DNA of 64,000 bases from Rhizophlyctis rosea (GCA_027596075.1 JADGJC010000087.1:1-64000); one strand, 5' to 3'; counted from the stretch's first letter, positions 21,628 to 34,409 are shown. A program made the numbers and translations. Notes: generated from the sequence alone by a model not told the origin.

Positions 21628-24600
21628 TCAAAGTCCCTGCTCCCCCGGCTTCCGACTCGGACTCCACCCCCTCTCATCATCCCTGTTCCCAAACTCACTC
21701 CCACTCCTCCGTCCTCCAGACAAAACATCAGAACTCTTCCTCCCCAACTCCTCCCTACTCTTCCTCCTGACCCCACTCAAATCCCCACCACTCCCCTTTC
21801 CCAACTCCCCACTCAACGACCTCCTCGTCGGAATCTCCGGCAAAGGCTTACTCCTCCGTCCCCGAACCGTCAAAGGTCTCTGAAAAGCCTTCAACCCCGT
21901 TCGCGGCGTCCGCGGGCTAGCCGTCGACTCCCGCAAGGAAGATGTCGATGCGGACATTTCTTCGCGTACAGGTTTAGGTGATGAAGGTGGGCTGGCTACG
22001 AGTTGGGGTGACGATCGGTTTTCCGTATGTTTTGGTGGGAGTATAGGTACTGATACGGCATCCGGTGCATCGTCCGTCCCCCCTTCCCGTGAATCATCAT
22101 CAACCCCTCCACCACCTTCCTCACCACTCCCCGCCCCACCCGCCTGTTCACCCGCAGCTACAATAGCAGCAGCCCAACTAGCCACCCTATCAAACTTAGG
22201 CCCAACCGATAACCGTCCAAGGAACTCGGCGCTCCCTTCTTGACTTATGGATTGCCGGCGGCTATCGGCCCTCCCCGGTATTGTAGGCTTAAACGTGCCC
22301 AAAAAATCTTCATATATCGTAATGACGCGAATGAGGCGAGAGAGGATCATGTGCAGTTCTTCTTGCTCGCCACTGTGAGATATGATGTCGTTAGTTCATT
22401 AATCGTTTCCTCATACGCTGACCGCATCAAACACCATGCCTACCTATCTACAAGCTGCTCCTCATCAGTCGCCCTCATCAACACGTCGTTCTGCTCATGC
22501 AAGTGATCAATAGCATCTTGCACCTGCTCCCGGGTCTGCACCGACAAATGCGCCGCCTCGTATTGATCAATCACGTCCGAAACCTGCTTTAGCCGCTCCT
22601 CAAACATTTCCCTGCAACATGTTGACCGTCAGAACCAACAAGACACCAAACGTCAAATACCCAGGATGAAAATCCTCACCTCCGCTGCTCATCACTCAAA
22701 AACCCAATACTAACAACCTCTCCATTACCCAACTGCTGGAAATGCTTCCACTTGACTTTCATCCACTTGCTAAAGTCTTGTTTCCGTTTCTGCATAACTA
22801 GATATCAGTCCCGCACCACTACATCACACTTCCACCCAAAACAACGACCCGCATACCGCATTAGCCGCCATCCTCGCCCTCTGCACCAACTCGTGCGTAT
22901 GACTCTTCATTATCCGGTGATCCGACTGCGTCACCAGCGGTTTCACCGGTCTAGGCGGAACCATCAACGACGTATCCAACTCCACCGGGAACGCATCCCC
23001 ATGTCCATAACTTCGTCCTGCAAAACGGATAGAAAATCCATCAGCATCACTGATCCCACACCCTTTCCACCCGCCAAAAACTCAAAAAACACCCACCCAA
23101 CTCCAACCCCTCCAAATTAACCCCAACAACATCAACCGTAGCCGCAACATCATACGCAGTCTCCTTCAAAAACGGCGTCGTATCCTTCGAAAACCGCAGC
23201 TTGCTCCGGTTCCGCTTCTCCTTCACACTCTCATCAAAGAACAACACCTCGAAATCCGTTTCGGGTCGTTCGAGTCTGTCGAGCGTGAATTGGGTGAAGG
23301 CTTGGGTTTCTACTAGTTGGCTCATGAACGGCTGGGTGGGGAGTATATTGTCAATTTTTCCCCCGCGATGAACGTACTGAGAGCAGGAGATGATCATTAC
23401 CCGACAATCCTTATCACTACAACTCAAGAAATCTTCCTTGCGGAACCACTCTTCCTCCAGGAAATCCGACCTCCCCTTCCGCACCGCGTCATCCTCCAGA
23501 TGCTTCTTCAGGTTCTCCTCCTCGGGCCAAATAAGGTACTGTCGATAATTCTTCAGCAGCGATGTGAAGATCTTGAAGAAACTAGACTGGATCTTCGCCT
23601 CGTTATATACTGCCGGACACGGACTTCCTTGTGTCAGCTCCTGACATGATGGGTGGATAGTCATGTGACATACTGGTCAAACAAGACGTTAGAAACTGCA
23701 TCGTTTTACCGATGCCACCGAGAAATCAGATTCACCTTCACATCTCCAAAACTTCCCATCCTGACTCCCACTCCAATCCTCCCGACACATCGCACACAAC
23801 CCAATATCCGGCACATCCCCACTCCCAATCAAAGTACTCGACCTCGACCGCGACCGTGCATTCCCGGCATAATTCTCCTCTCTCGAATTGCTCCGTGACC
23901 GTGACCGCGCAAACTCCGGATCCTGCCGCAACTCCGATCTAGGACCACCCAAAATCCTCATCCGTCCCGCCGAACTCGGCCGTCTCTGCCGTCCCATCGA
24001 ATCATGTCCCTCCATTGAATCCGTCGAACCATGATGTAGATCCTGCGGGCCCATTTCCCTGAACAAATGTCCTTCCTTTTTCCGAATCGGGACCCCTATT
24101 AGGTTTTCCTCCACCCTCTGCATCCCCTCATAAAAGACGGAACCTGTCGTCGTCCCGCTCGAATTTGACGATCCGGCGGAAATCGAAAATCTATTCGTTG
24201 ACCGCCGCGATGTGTCGGGTTCTGATGGTGATGCAACGCCGGATGGTCGGAAGCGTGATCGGGCGTTGGGGAGGGTGTTGGAACGCGATGGAGACATGGA
24301 TGAGAAGCCGCTGAAGAATGACGACAGGCTACCGCTTGACGGGGATTGTACCATGCCCGGTGTGGGCTGAATAATGAAACATCAGTCTACTGCTGGGTCT
24401 TCTTCTCGTCTCCATGATTACATTACCTTTTCTTCGGATTTATTCTTCGACCCAAACACAGGGAAACTTCTAACGGAATATACCGACGGTGCCTTTCCAG
24501 GACTTATGCTGACGTTGTCATCCTCCTATAAACGAATCAGACTTGATCTCACGAAATGGCATCCTTCTCAATCATACCTCTTCAGACCATCCCGGCGCGC

Positions 24601-27001
24601 TAACAGTGTTGAAACGAGTGGAAGAAGTCCTCGACATCGTGTCCCCTCCCGACTCCGGAATGAATGTGTGCCCATAATCCCCGCCACCAGGAGCATGATT
24701 GGATCCAGTACTCGTCAGAGTCTCCCGGCTTTCAAAAGACGGCGTCATCGTGGCTATATCCATACTAGAACCCGACCTCGCCGAAGACATACCAATCGCA
24801 CTCAGAGGCGTGCCAACCGATCTGGGACCTTTGTCCATGCTAAGCCGTGGAAGGTGTTCTCTCGATCCAGCTGCAGAGGTGGGATCCGAGGCCGCTGTAC
24901 GTTTTGGAAAGGGTGGTGGTCGACTCTCAACAGGTTTGACGAAGTTGGTTTTGCGAACGGATTCGGCAGTCCTAGCGACGTTTGTATTATACGGCATTGC
25001 ATATACGAGAGTACATGGAGGGCCGCGTTGCGCTGGACGTTGCTTTTCTCCTCCCATAGCGTTGCGGTACGGTGAAATCATAGGGGTATTGAATGGGCCC
25101 GTGCATTTTTCGAGGCGGGATACCAACTTTTTGCGTTCGCGGGGTGGAAGTGGAACTGCTGTCGATCCCAATGTGAGCATATCGTTATCGAGGTCCACAA
25201 GCGTCGCCTGGGCAGACCAAAAGTTACGAAGCAGACTATGATGAAGATCAACCAAATATACATACATCCGCAGGCCGTCCTTCGTCTGCATCGAGCAAAT
25301 CAGCATATTCTCGCTGTATCCCCACAATGTACGGCATCGGCGCCTGCAAGTAACTCAACAGTCTTGCAGGCAATACGGGGATAAGGATATGTTGCCAATA
25401 CAGCGGATATATCAGAAGAGAAACCGTTTCCGCTGCCAAAGTCAGCATGCCGAGATGTGATGACAGGAAAATGATCTTCTTCTCCCCTAATACCAATTCG
25501 ACCACCGTTAAAGCATTGGCGACTGATAGACATCTGAAGAATGGATAGAACGAGAACTGACAAAGGGTTCAGAGGGTAGGCGCTTTGCTTTCATTGCAAT
25601 CAGTGCATACTCACATTTTTCAGGACAGATATAGAATTCACGGGAGGTCGGGATATGTACAGGCGGAGCTGGCCAACATGAATCGAAAGCTCCAATTTTC
25701 CGGGCGGTGGAAGGGGTATTTCGTGTAACAGATGAACGATATATCTGACAACGAAGCGGTCAGTTGACGGACATTGTTTGACATGACGTCTATCCAAGCG
25801 CACCTCTCCAGGGGAACCAACATCGTGGCCTTCTTTTCCTCCACTTCGTCATAATCGCCACGAACAACCTTCAACACCTCGCACAGCCAATCCTTCAAGA
25901 AATCATGCCAAGGCCAGTGACTCAACACCCCTATACATCGCGGCACATACACGTTGTCCTGATCGACGAGCGTGCTGTTCTTCATTGGCTCCAACAGATT
26001 CTTATAAAACTCGACCTTCTCTTCCGCATCCGTAACGAGTGTCGCCGGATCCTCATCCATCTGCCGAGGATCCCGTAGACCCATTCGCGCACGTAAGAGG
26101 GTTTCCTGGTTCATGGCTAACTGTGATCGGATGTGTTGGATGTATTCCAGATCACTTGCCACCTTGGGTAGGAGGGTCGGCGGGTGAGAGACATTGCTCT
26201 TGTAATTTTCAGCGATGCGATGGAGAATCCCTACCAGACTCCCTTCCCGCCATTCCTGGATCATCGTCTCCATTTGAGATGCCAGATGAGAGGGAAGTGG
26301 CTCATAGAATGTCAGGCAGATACCGTAGGATTTGGCGCCAGTTTCTTCTGTGATGATCTGTGAGTGCGTTGTCAGTTAACGCATTCCCCGTAAGTGTGTC
26401 TTTGAAACTTACAAATGAGTGATATCTCTCTGGAGGCTTGCCACTCTCCTCATGTCTTAGTTGCAACTCGTTAGGAAAGCAGAACTAAAATCATATTAGT
26501 CTCATTCGTTAGAAAAGGTAGCAAACAGAGTTACCATTGGGAGGAATGGCGGGAATCTAGGGCCGTCGGGATAATCAGCTGTCGGATAGCGGGTGAGGAC
26601 TTCTGGATGGTATTGAAAGTTTATCGGATGTATTCCTTGCTCTGGTTTTCCTGATTGTAAGAATGCATAAGTATCAACATCGCTGGTAACGGCATCATAT
26701 TGCAGCAAACCAAAGCCCAATTTGATGGCCCACAGCCCGCCCGCTGTTTGGCAGTCCGACCATCTTGAGTAGACGCACGTCTGTGTAACATTCTCGCCGA
26801 ATGCTGGCCGGCGGAATCCAATGCAAACTCTTGATGCTAACCTTCATCTGTTATTTCGGGACTTCTCTCGGCCTCCCCAGAAGCCGGCCCTTTATACCGC
26901 TTCTCCTCCAAGTTGGAACTAGGTAACAAGCCAACTTGAAAGAAGTAGTCCGCAAAGCGAGGGGCTTCCCCAGCCCCTTGCTGAACACCGGAGGCGGACA
27001 T
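21628..27001 (-). CDS. Tripartite DENN-domain protein with a C1-like zinc motif
   Basis: Fifteen-exon model complement(join(21628..22372,22444..22611,22680..22789,22857..23017,23097..23672,23736..24366,24427..24525,24578..25207,25266..25556,25615..25744,25804..26357,26413..26484,26535..26650,26711..26803,26842..27001)), about 1,511 aa. uDENN: ADYFFQVGLLP near the start, then HPEVLTRYPTADYPD and YHSFIITEETGAKSYGICLT. Central DENN: YIVHLLHEIPLPPPGKLEL, LTVVELVLGEKKIIFLSSHL, YPLYWQHILIPVLPARLLS and QAPMPYIVGI. dDENN: QSSFFKIFTSLLKNYRQYL. Between the last two sits a zinc-ligand pattern CAMC, 14 residues, CEVC, then HPSC (about 906-940). DENN proteins act as exchange factors for Rab GTPases at membranes. 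The C-terminal quarter is Ser-rich and coiled. Intron 26651-26710 is in frame and could be retained; the first intron is only 38 nt. Confidence 0.85.
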
Positions 27002-27912
27002 GGCGGTTCAAGTCCACCGTCGGGACTCAAGAATACGAAATGGGCGTCTCAGGGTCCACAACGCTCGGGGCAATTCTGACAGAAAGGAGGAAACGCGTCT
27101 TTGGCTGCAGGTCGTCAAGATGCAAGATACGTATTCCGCGAGGCGTGCTATCCAATGTATCTGTATGCCCGGACTAGTATATAAATATGTTCCGAGAGCG
27201 TCTTGACATGTGTTGGGTCAGTCGGATGGAATGGAAGGGAGCGTGGGAAATTGGAAGGGTTTGGATGCTTGATGGATCAGCCAAGACAGATTGCAGTGTC
27301 ATCTCGAGTATGGCTTAGCTTACAACTGTGCCACATAATTTCATCATAGTGCGCCACCAGCACCCTCGTGCTACAGCTTTTCAGGGTCCCAATCGTTAAC
27401 CACTAAACTTGGAAAAAAAGAATCAAAAGGTTATGCACTTTGCATCTCGCCACTATGTGCATGTGACGGGGTGGGTGTAGATGAGTAGGTTGTTCGGTAC
27501 CAGCTCCAAGTCATTTTTATAACGTCCGACCTGATAATGAGGGGCAACACAAGAATTGCGTGTAGCGTCCTGGCATGCCGTTCCCTGTGTTTTGTGTCCG
27601 TAATGCGGTGAGGTGCAGTTCACACGTCTGGACATCACATGGTGTACGAGAATCTCAAGCGGCTGCAGGATGAACAGAAAGTACTCAATGTACTGAATGT
27701 GTTGGTAGGGATCTCGAAAAGTGTCCCTTGATGGAGAATCCACTAAAATGTGTATAACTCCTCCACATCGCACACTGCGATCCACGCTCCAGAGTCTTCG
27801 ACCACGGCCTGAGGAGATGCGATTCAATGGTTGTATTCATCGGAAGTATGTGACGATTTCGTTATGAAAAATTATGATGTTATGTACAGTGCAAGAGAGA
27901 GGCTGAGCAAAT
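27002..27912. other. Intergenic, promoter side of the DENN gene
   Basis: About 0.9 kb between the DENN gene start and the FYV7 stop, both minus strand. It must hold the DENN promoter and the FYV7 terminator. No coding frame, RNA gene or repeat was recognised. Confidence 0.55.
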
Positions 27913-28791
27913 TTACATGGACGTCTTAATCTTGTCCAGCATGTGAGATATCTGATTTGCCATGACCGGTTGGCCCTTCTTTGTCCTCTGCTGCAACTTT
28001 GATCGTGTTTTATTTCTCTACAACGTTAGGGATGAGATTAGCACACCTTGGGGATTGTACACAGAAAGTATATGCGCCTACCTGTGAATAATACTCCTTC
28101 CGTTTCTGATTTGCTTCTTCCTTTTGACATCTCGCTTCCTATCGTAATTGCATCGATGAGCAAATGTGTTGCGTGCATGATATACTATGAACCTATACCT
28201 CAATTGCCGCCTCTCGCTCCGCCTTCTCCCTGGCTGCCTTACTGGCAGCTTTTGCAAATGGGTTGGGTTTGGAAGACCTTTAACACACATATGCGTTAGA
28301 CTAGCTGCTGCTGCGGTCTGCATACCAACGTTTTGCCACAAACTTACTGCTTTTGAACCCTCCCGCCTTTCACCTTATTCATCTTGGCTCCTGCCCAGTT
28401 TGCACCTCTGCCCTCTCCAGCAGGTTGAATGTGCTCATCGTCCCCGTCACTCTCAACTTCTTCCCCAGGTGTCTCCGTTTTTTCTACTGCCGCTTCCTCT
28501 TCGTCCGGTTGTGGGACGTCGGGGACATAGAAGGAGGGAGCCTTTGCTTTGTAGGCAACAGTAAGTGACTGACATCACCGTACCAAAAGAAAGTGCACGA
28601 ACGCTTACATCATCGGTTTCATCCAAATAAGAGGACTGAGAAGGCTCTGCTTCGTGCTGAAGGAGCTTGCGATACTGCTTCTTGACTTTTATTCTTCTGC
28701 CAATTTCGACCTTCTTGGCCGCCATTTTGGCGGCTCCGGCCCCGCGCGTTCTGCGTAGGTGGTCTTGCTTGAGCTTTCTACGTTGGTCCAT
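27913..28791 (-). CDS. FYV7: rRNA-processing protein FYV7
   Basis: Model complement(join(27913..28017,28082..28138,28199..28277,28348..28541,28609..28791)), about 205 aa, five small exons. The family is a nucleolar factor for early 35S pre-rRNA processing and 40S subunit maturation. The protein is highly basic at its start (RRKLKQDHLRRTRG, KKVEIGRRIKVKKQYRKLL), has an acidic centre, a KAAREKAEREAAIEE-type charged helix, and ends in the family signature KLQQRTKKGQPVMANQISHM followed by LDKIK. That C-terminal phrase is the basis for the name. It is divergent from the DUF4460 gene, with 250 bp between the two ATGs. Confidence 0.85.
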
Positions 28792-29041
28792 CGTGACTAA
28801 AGAAGTTTGGTATTTGGTGTTGTTGGAATTGAAATGAAAGCAACAGAGGAATGGGGGATAAAAATACCACAACTGGATGACGAGTGGCTTCTAAAGATTG
28901 TTACACAACCTGTGCCACACGCCATTCTATGTCCATTCTATGTCCCAAGTTCGCCCAAAATGTTTGCCCAGAATTTCCACGCATTCTCATCTGTTCAAAT
29001 TTATAGGTCGACGAACACTGAACAAACGAAATGCAACATAG

Positions 29042-29977
29042 ATGACGCACGTTCAGCAAACCATCACACCCACCAGTCTAGTGCGGCGCTACCTCCCACA
29101 GCTCGCGAGATTAGTACACCCAGACTTCTTCTCCGCCAACCCACAAGCTCAGGCCACAAACCTTGCTTCTCTCCAATCCCTCAACGCTTTGATCTCCTCG
29201 GCCTTTCCTTCCACCCCTTCACCAACCTCACGTTTGCACACCAACATCCCTCCTTCAACAGCCGTCAAATTCTATTGTCGAACCGCAAAGTCGGACAAAG
29301 AAGCCACAAAGGGACTTTCACTGATCTCCCACACCCTAACAGCAGCCAAACCACCGACACCGCGACCAACCTCCCACAAACGAGCTCTAGAACAGGCTCA
29401 CTTGGCATCATCCTTCTTGTCTCTCTGCACAAAAGCCGGCGTCACAGTCACACCACAAGACACAGAATCCCTCACAGCCCTCCTCAACCCCACCTCCCCC
29501 TTCCGCCGGCGCCTCAAAAACAAGCCAACTCTCCCCGACCACAACGCTGCAAGAATAGAATTCCAATCCACCCTCCGCTCAACTCTAAGCCAAATAGACC
29601 AGCAAGGCCTCTCATCAAAATCATCTCCCTTCGGTTCAGAGCACTTAGATGAACACCAAATACAACAAGAAATACAAACATTCCGTCTTCCCTCCCTCAT
29701 ACTCTTCGCCCGTTCCTTATCTCCGTCTCAACGCGAGCATGCCGAGATGGAACTGAAGCGGTACTTCATCACCGGTGGTGATAAAACTGTGGGGAGGGAA
29801 ATTCCGGTCATTGTAGTTGCAAGCAATGCATTGCAGGTTGATCAGGAAGCAGTGCTGGTCGTCGCTTGTGATTGGAGCCAGGACAAATTGAAGAATTATT
29901 TGTATGAGGCGTTGCCTAGAGCGCAAGCGGAGATGAGGGAGAAGATGAAGACGAGAACGTCGAAGATAGGTGTTTAA
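29042..29977 (+). CDS. TCAIM-like mitochondrial protein (DUF4460/4461)
   Basis: A single-exon gene of 311 aa, unusual in this intron-rich window. The N terminus has the J-domain-like DUF4460 phrase YLPQLARLVHPDFFSANPQA followed by NLASLQSLNALISS, which is the start of T-cell activation inhibitor, mitochondrial, and its fungal relatives. The middle is Pro/Thr-rich with the helix RALEQAHLASSFLSLC. The C-terminal part (SPSQREHAEMELKRYFIT, then IPVIVVASNALQVDQEAVLV and LKNYLYEALPRAQAEM) looks like the globular second domain. Mitochondrial location is known for the animal protein; here it is inference. The ATG at 29042 was chosen as the first ATG of the frame. Confidence 0.8.
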   Translation: MTHVQQTITPTSLVRRYLPQLARLVHPDFFSANPQAQATNLASLQSLNALISSAFPSTPSPTSRLHTNIPPSTAVKFYCRTAKSDKEATKGLSLISHTLTAAKPPTPRPTSHKRALEQAHLASSFLSLCTKAGVTVTPQDTESLTALLNPTSPFRRRLKNKPTLPDHNAARIEFQSTLRSTLSQIDQQGLSSKSSPFGSEHLDEHQIQQEIQTFRLPSLILFARSLSPSQREHAEMELKRYFITGGDKTVGREIPVIVVASNALQVDQEAVLVVACDWSQDKLKNYLYEALPRAQAEMREKMKTRTSKIGV

Positions 29978-30428
29978 GCTTGCATTGGCTTTTCAAAATG
30001 TAGATAGAATATGTAGATAGCAATCAGATACCCTTACCGATAGATGCAAATATTGATTACATAGAAACCTTAACGGCCATTGTTCCGTTTTCTTGGCATG
30101 GATGTCTTGACGGACTGGTGACGAACATTCCTGCAAAAATCCGTGCACTGAACGGTATGAGAACACGTTTAAAGTCTCCGTGATGCACACCCAGCGTGCC
30201 TTCGCATACTTCTATGGTTTCCCCGGCCCATTCTAAACATGAACTGTTCAACGCCAACGGCGTTGCGTTTCCTTTTCGAGACGAATGTGACAACCCCCTT
30301 CGTTATTATGATACACATACTGCTAACTTATTCACACAGAAGAATCCGCTACCCACATTTACATCCACCGTCCGTCCGCCACTATTAAACCCGCCCAACA
30401 GACACCGAAAAGCGGTCACTTGCAACCA
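29978..30428. other. Intergenic, convergent 3' ends
   Basis: About 450 bp between the TCAIM-like gene and the 3' end of the broken NTPase gene. No coding frame or structured RNA was recognised. Confidence 0.5.
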
Positions 30429-33293
30429 TCAAACCAACCACATCCACTGTTCCGACCTCCCGAAAGCAACAACATCTTCCGGCCAAAATTGCGCCATCTC
30501 TGCACGGTCGACAAGGATGATGGTACTATTGTTGGTCGTCATCCAATCCCGTGCTGCAGCAGTCATCGGTCGAGTCGTCATGAGGACCTTCCTCAATTCC
30601 ACTTCAAGTGATTTGTACCGAGATCTGAATGATCGCAGAATATCCGTTCCGCCGGTGTTGAGTCGTTCTACCAGGTCTTCAATGCATGTTGTGGGGGTTT
30701 CGGTGGCCTTGTTGCCGGTTTTGTCAATTTTCCTCTTCTTCCTGCTACCCGTTTGACGGCTATCCAAAATGGTTCCAGCATTATCATCATTCTCCTCCTC
30801 GTCGTCTTCCGCCAACCCTTCTTTGCTCCCAATTTCAAAACCCCCAAGCTTGATCCGGATCGCATATACTACAATTCTTGAAGCCGATGATTGTACCGTG
30901 AGCACAACATGTAGCAGTACCCAAGCCAAAGAAAAAGGCTTCGTCAGAAAAACTTTCATGAGAGCAACCCTTTCGATCCAATAGCTCACCAACTCCAATC
31001 TCATGAACAACCTGCTTCCCACGATTCAACAACTCCGATAATCGCCGCGGCGGCCATTCATACAACTTCAACTCAAATCCTCCTCCGGATTCCGTGTTGG
31101 GCAAGGTATTCCTCCCAAAGCTCCTCCACTGTCCGCCCACCAATTCACAATGTAGGGCACTAACTTCTTGCCACCGTGTCCACCTTCAATTAAACCAACA
31201 AAAAAAATGAGTTGAAATCCATTTAGTCAACACGCTCGGCTTTCTGCAGCAATAGTCATACCATAATCCCGCAAATAAACTCGCAAACGAGAATCCAAAT
31301 GACTCTTATCCCTTTCCTTCAACGCCATGAACTGTGCAGATGTCGCAAAGGCAACAGCAGCAAAACCATTGTTTCCTTCGTCATACACCGTTGGATGACA
31401 CCATCATTTATGAGCCCAAATATATCGCTGAGGTCGTATGCTTGTCCCGCAGCTTTTCCGAGTTGACGTCTGCTATATACCAAGCAAGTTCCTGCCGATA
31501 GAAGAATGTTTCAGCGTCGAATGTAAGGATGGCTGGGGTGTTTGCTTCTTTCCGCACTCACCTGCCACCTGATCGTGGCCAAACTCCACATATCTGGTGA
31601 CTCGGGTTGCTCCATGAAAATCCTATCAAGCAGTACGGCGTGCAACGTCCCCGCGTCACCTAAACCGATCTACCAAAATAATACAAGGATAAGTGCATGC
31701 AACAATGTATGTCTACACCATCCGCACGGGAGGTTTACCTGCAGTTTCTCATCGCCAACCAGATAGGACAAATTATCTCCTGTATCCGCAAACAGTTTCA
31801 AAAGTTCATCCTCCTCCGCCTCTCGCTTGTGACGCCAGGTGAACCACGACATCATGTCCTCCCGGGCATGGACAGGATGAAGCACTTGTAGCCAGAAACG
31901 CTCGCAGTGCTCGCTTTCCAAGTCTTCATAATTGGGGTTCCTAATATAGCCAATCTTAGCGCATACCTCACAAAGGAACTTCCGTGCCTTAGAAATTACA
32001 CACCGACCAATCCAAGATTTGGCCACACCCGCAACCGAACTTTTCGGATATGCCATAGGGATGATGGAATGCGAATTGCTAATCAACAAAATAGCAATCC
32101 CTGCAATGCGTGAGAGAATGTGAAGTTCCGGCACCAACTCTCGCCGAGCAGGAGCGATTCCCGGATTGTCTGGAGAAGGGTAGATATCCTGGGCTTCATC
32201 AATGACAATGAGCAGCTTCTTGCGAGCCTTCTTCAGCAAGTCCTCTATCGGGCGACACTTTAGTCCATCTTGCGTTATCTGAATCAAGACCTTAGCAACG
32301 CCCCACCATCTTCTTCCTGCACCGTTATCTAGACCCTGTGGTACCCACCCCCAGGCTTGCAAGAATAGAATCAAGCATCAAACGAAAGGACTGGGGCTTC
32401 GTTTCCTTGTAGTCCACATAGACACCAACCACTTCAGAGCTATGCGTGGTGACAAATGATAGAAGGTTCTTGACTCTGCACAAAGGGATGAGTTTTTTGC
32501 TGTCGTCAGCATCGCGGCAAAAAGCCTACTGACAAGGTAGTCTTCCCAACACCCTCTACGCCAATCAAAAAATGAGAGACGTCGGACATATAAGCTTCCA
32601 AGTTGATCAACATATTCGAAAGATCATTCAGTGCGTTTTTAACGGCGCCGCCTATCCACATGTTAGGAAAGCGCAAGCGAAATGCGTCTCGTACCAAAGC
32701 TTTGAAAGGTTTGCGATCTGGACGATTGGCGGAGACCAAGGTGGCATATTGAGCATTCTGCATTCACATATTGGAATGAGACCAGGCAGGGTATGATTCG
32801 CATAGGGGTGCATACTTACAGAAACGGATGCGCGCTTTTGAATTTCAATCTTTCCCTCCGCGAGCCAAACAGCACATTGTTTTCGGATTGCTTCGATCTC
32901 TGATTATGACGTGGAATAGGGACGATTTGACGTTAATGAGATGGATGTTGCTATGATAAGACTAACCCTTGTCAGATCGCAATGGCCGTCCGCTGGAAAA
33001 TTGAGGGACTTGCCGTCCAGTCCGTTCCTCTAAAGCTTGCAGCAGACCGTGGAAGTGTGCCGGGAGTAACCCTAATTGTGCCAGCGCGTGATATGAAGCC
33101 CGTTCCAACTACGTTTCGCCGTCAATAAGAAGCTTGATTCAGTGAGTTCACTTGACTGTGAGTGTTGTGTGCCTTTCCTCCGCCCCGGCCGTGCAGTACA
33201 TACATATGGCATGCTGTCAAAGCCGGCCTTTTCGAATGCCTCCCCGTACCGCTCCAGATGTTCACTCCTCAAGAATTGCCGGACCTCGTCCAT
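30429..33293 (-). pseudogene. Frameshifted SAM-domain plus P-loop NTPase gene
   Basis: Readable minus-strand segments include 33204-33293, 32967-33108, 32820-32899 and 32530-32757, joined by phase-consistent introns. The first two form a SAM domain (MDEVRQFLRSEHLERYGEAF, then HALAQLGLLPAHFHGLLQAL). The next carry WIGGAVKNALNDLSNML and a Walker A motif GVEGVGKTT. Downstream, a Walker B motif LLIVIDEAQD lies near 32200. From Walker A onward the coding sense jumps frame several times without room for introns: near 32527, at a run of five G near 32366, near 31490, near 31375 and at GGGGGTTTT near 30845. Each jump restores sensible protein, with few other stops, so the loss is recent. The architecture resembles SAM-headed ATPases of fungal effector-like or NLR-like families; Crinkler-type kinship is possible but unproven. 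Assembly errors in homopolymers are the alternative. Confidence 0.65.
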
Positions 33294-34409
33294 GTTCAGT
33301 ACTTGCAAACTTGGAAGAGCAGAGGAGGGCGAGAAATATATCAAAATAAAGTAAACAACACCCTGGAGATAGCGAGGGGACCCCTATTACGTCATCACCC
33401 GGTCATGATGACATGAAGATCCTCGGTTCGACTCCGCAACTGCGCAATTTACTCAGCCGACTCTGCTCCTTTTTCAAAGCTCCAAATTCCTATAAATACT
33501 ACCCCCTCCCCCTTCTTGCTTTTTTTTTACAATCCTCTCAGGCCTATTGGCTTAGTGTAGTATCTGTTCTATTCAGTCTGATAAGTGAATTTGCCAACAT
33601 TGTTGGTATTGTTATCAAACCAATTTTTGTAATCCGCCGTCCTTGTTGTGGGCTTGCTCACAGGGGATGGCACTGGTTGCGCACTCTTTGCACTATCGTG
33701 GGCTGCGGTCGAAAACCAAAAAATAAAGAAGAAAATAGTGAAAGGTTCGGTATCAGTTGTCAATGAATGTGCTGACATTTTTGGCGATGTTGCAATTGAT
33801 GTCGGCTGTCGGGGTTCCAAAATCCCGCCAGAACTCACGAAAAAGTTGACATCCGAAACTTGAAGGTCCCCTTTACTGCTCACTTCCTCTAAACCTTTTC
33901 GCTCTTTTCTCATTTGCCCATTTGCCGACAAGATAACTTCGTATTCGCCTCTTGCTTTTGGGAAGTTCCAGCTCCCAGCGAGTTTCAGGAGATGTCGAGT
34001 CTGGGTGTCGAATCTGGAGCAGGGGCACAGTCATGTTAAAACATAATTTGGAGCAGCGGCACAGTGATGCCACTTTCTGATACAGTCATGCACAGTGACG
34101 CCTCCTCCAAATTTGACGGGTTTTGCTCCAAATTCGACACCAAGACTATGTAATAGCTTGCGATGGCGAACTCATCACTCATGCCTGCCCGTGTGGGCGT
34201 TCTTGGCGCCTTCCATCAACTTTGAATTTGGGTTGATATGGCCACATGTTCTGTACTCGCGCGTGTCGCGCCTGACTCGCCTACCCACGCGTCTCTTTTG
34301 CTTTGCTCTTGGGATATCCGTCAATACAAACAGTTCCACCTGCCCTCATGCCGTCGGTTCTATCTTAACTTCCTCCCTTCCGTTTCAAGTTTCAACCCAT
34401 CAATCTGCC
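33294..34409. other. AT-richer intergenic region with an inverted-repeat element
   Basis: About 1.1 kb with lower GC than the flanking genes and no convincing gene. A minus-strand frame at 33569-33931 lacks an ATG at its start and shows no family features, so it is not called. The interval contains the inverted repeat listed at 34004-34141. Confidence 0.5.
34004..34141. repeat. Inverted repeat with internal direct repeats
   Basis: GGTGTCGAATCTGGAGCA at 34004-34021 is the reverse complement, with one mismatch, of TGCTCCAAATTCGACACC at 34124-34141. Inside, AATCTGGAGCAGGGGCACAG (34011-34030) recurs as AATTTGGAGCAGCGGCACAG (34045-34064), so the left arm is partly duplicated. The 138-bp element could fold into a hairpin and resembles a small MITE remnant; no target-site duplication was found. 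Confidence 0.65.

Noticed and set aside
24374..25075. Plus-strand 233-codon frame
   Set aside because: Antisense to the exons of the DENN gene, which have clear domains and phase-consistent introns.
33569..33931. Minus-strand 120-codon frame in an AT-rich gap
   Set aside because: Does not begin with ATG and has no recognisable domain or neighbouring exon.
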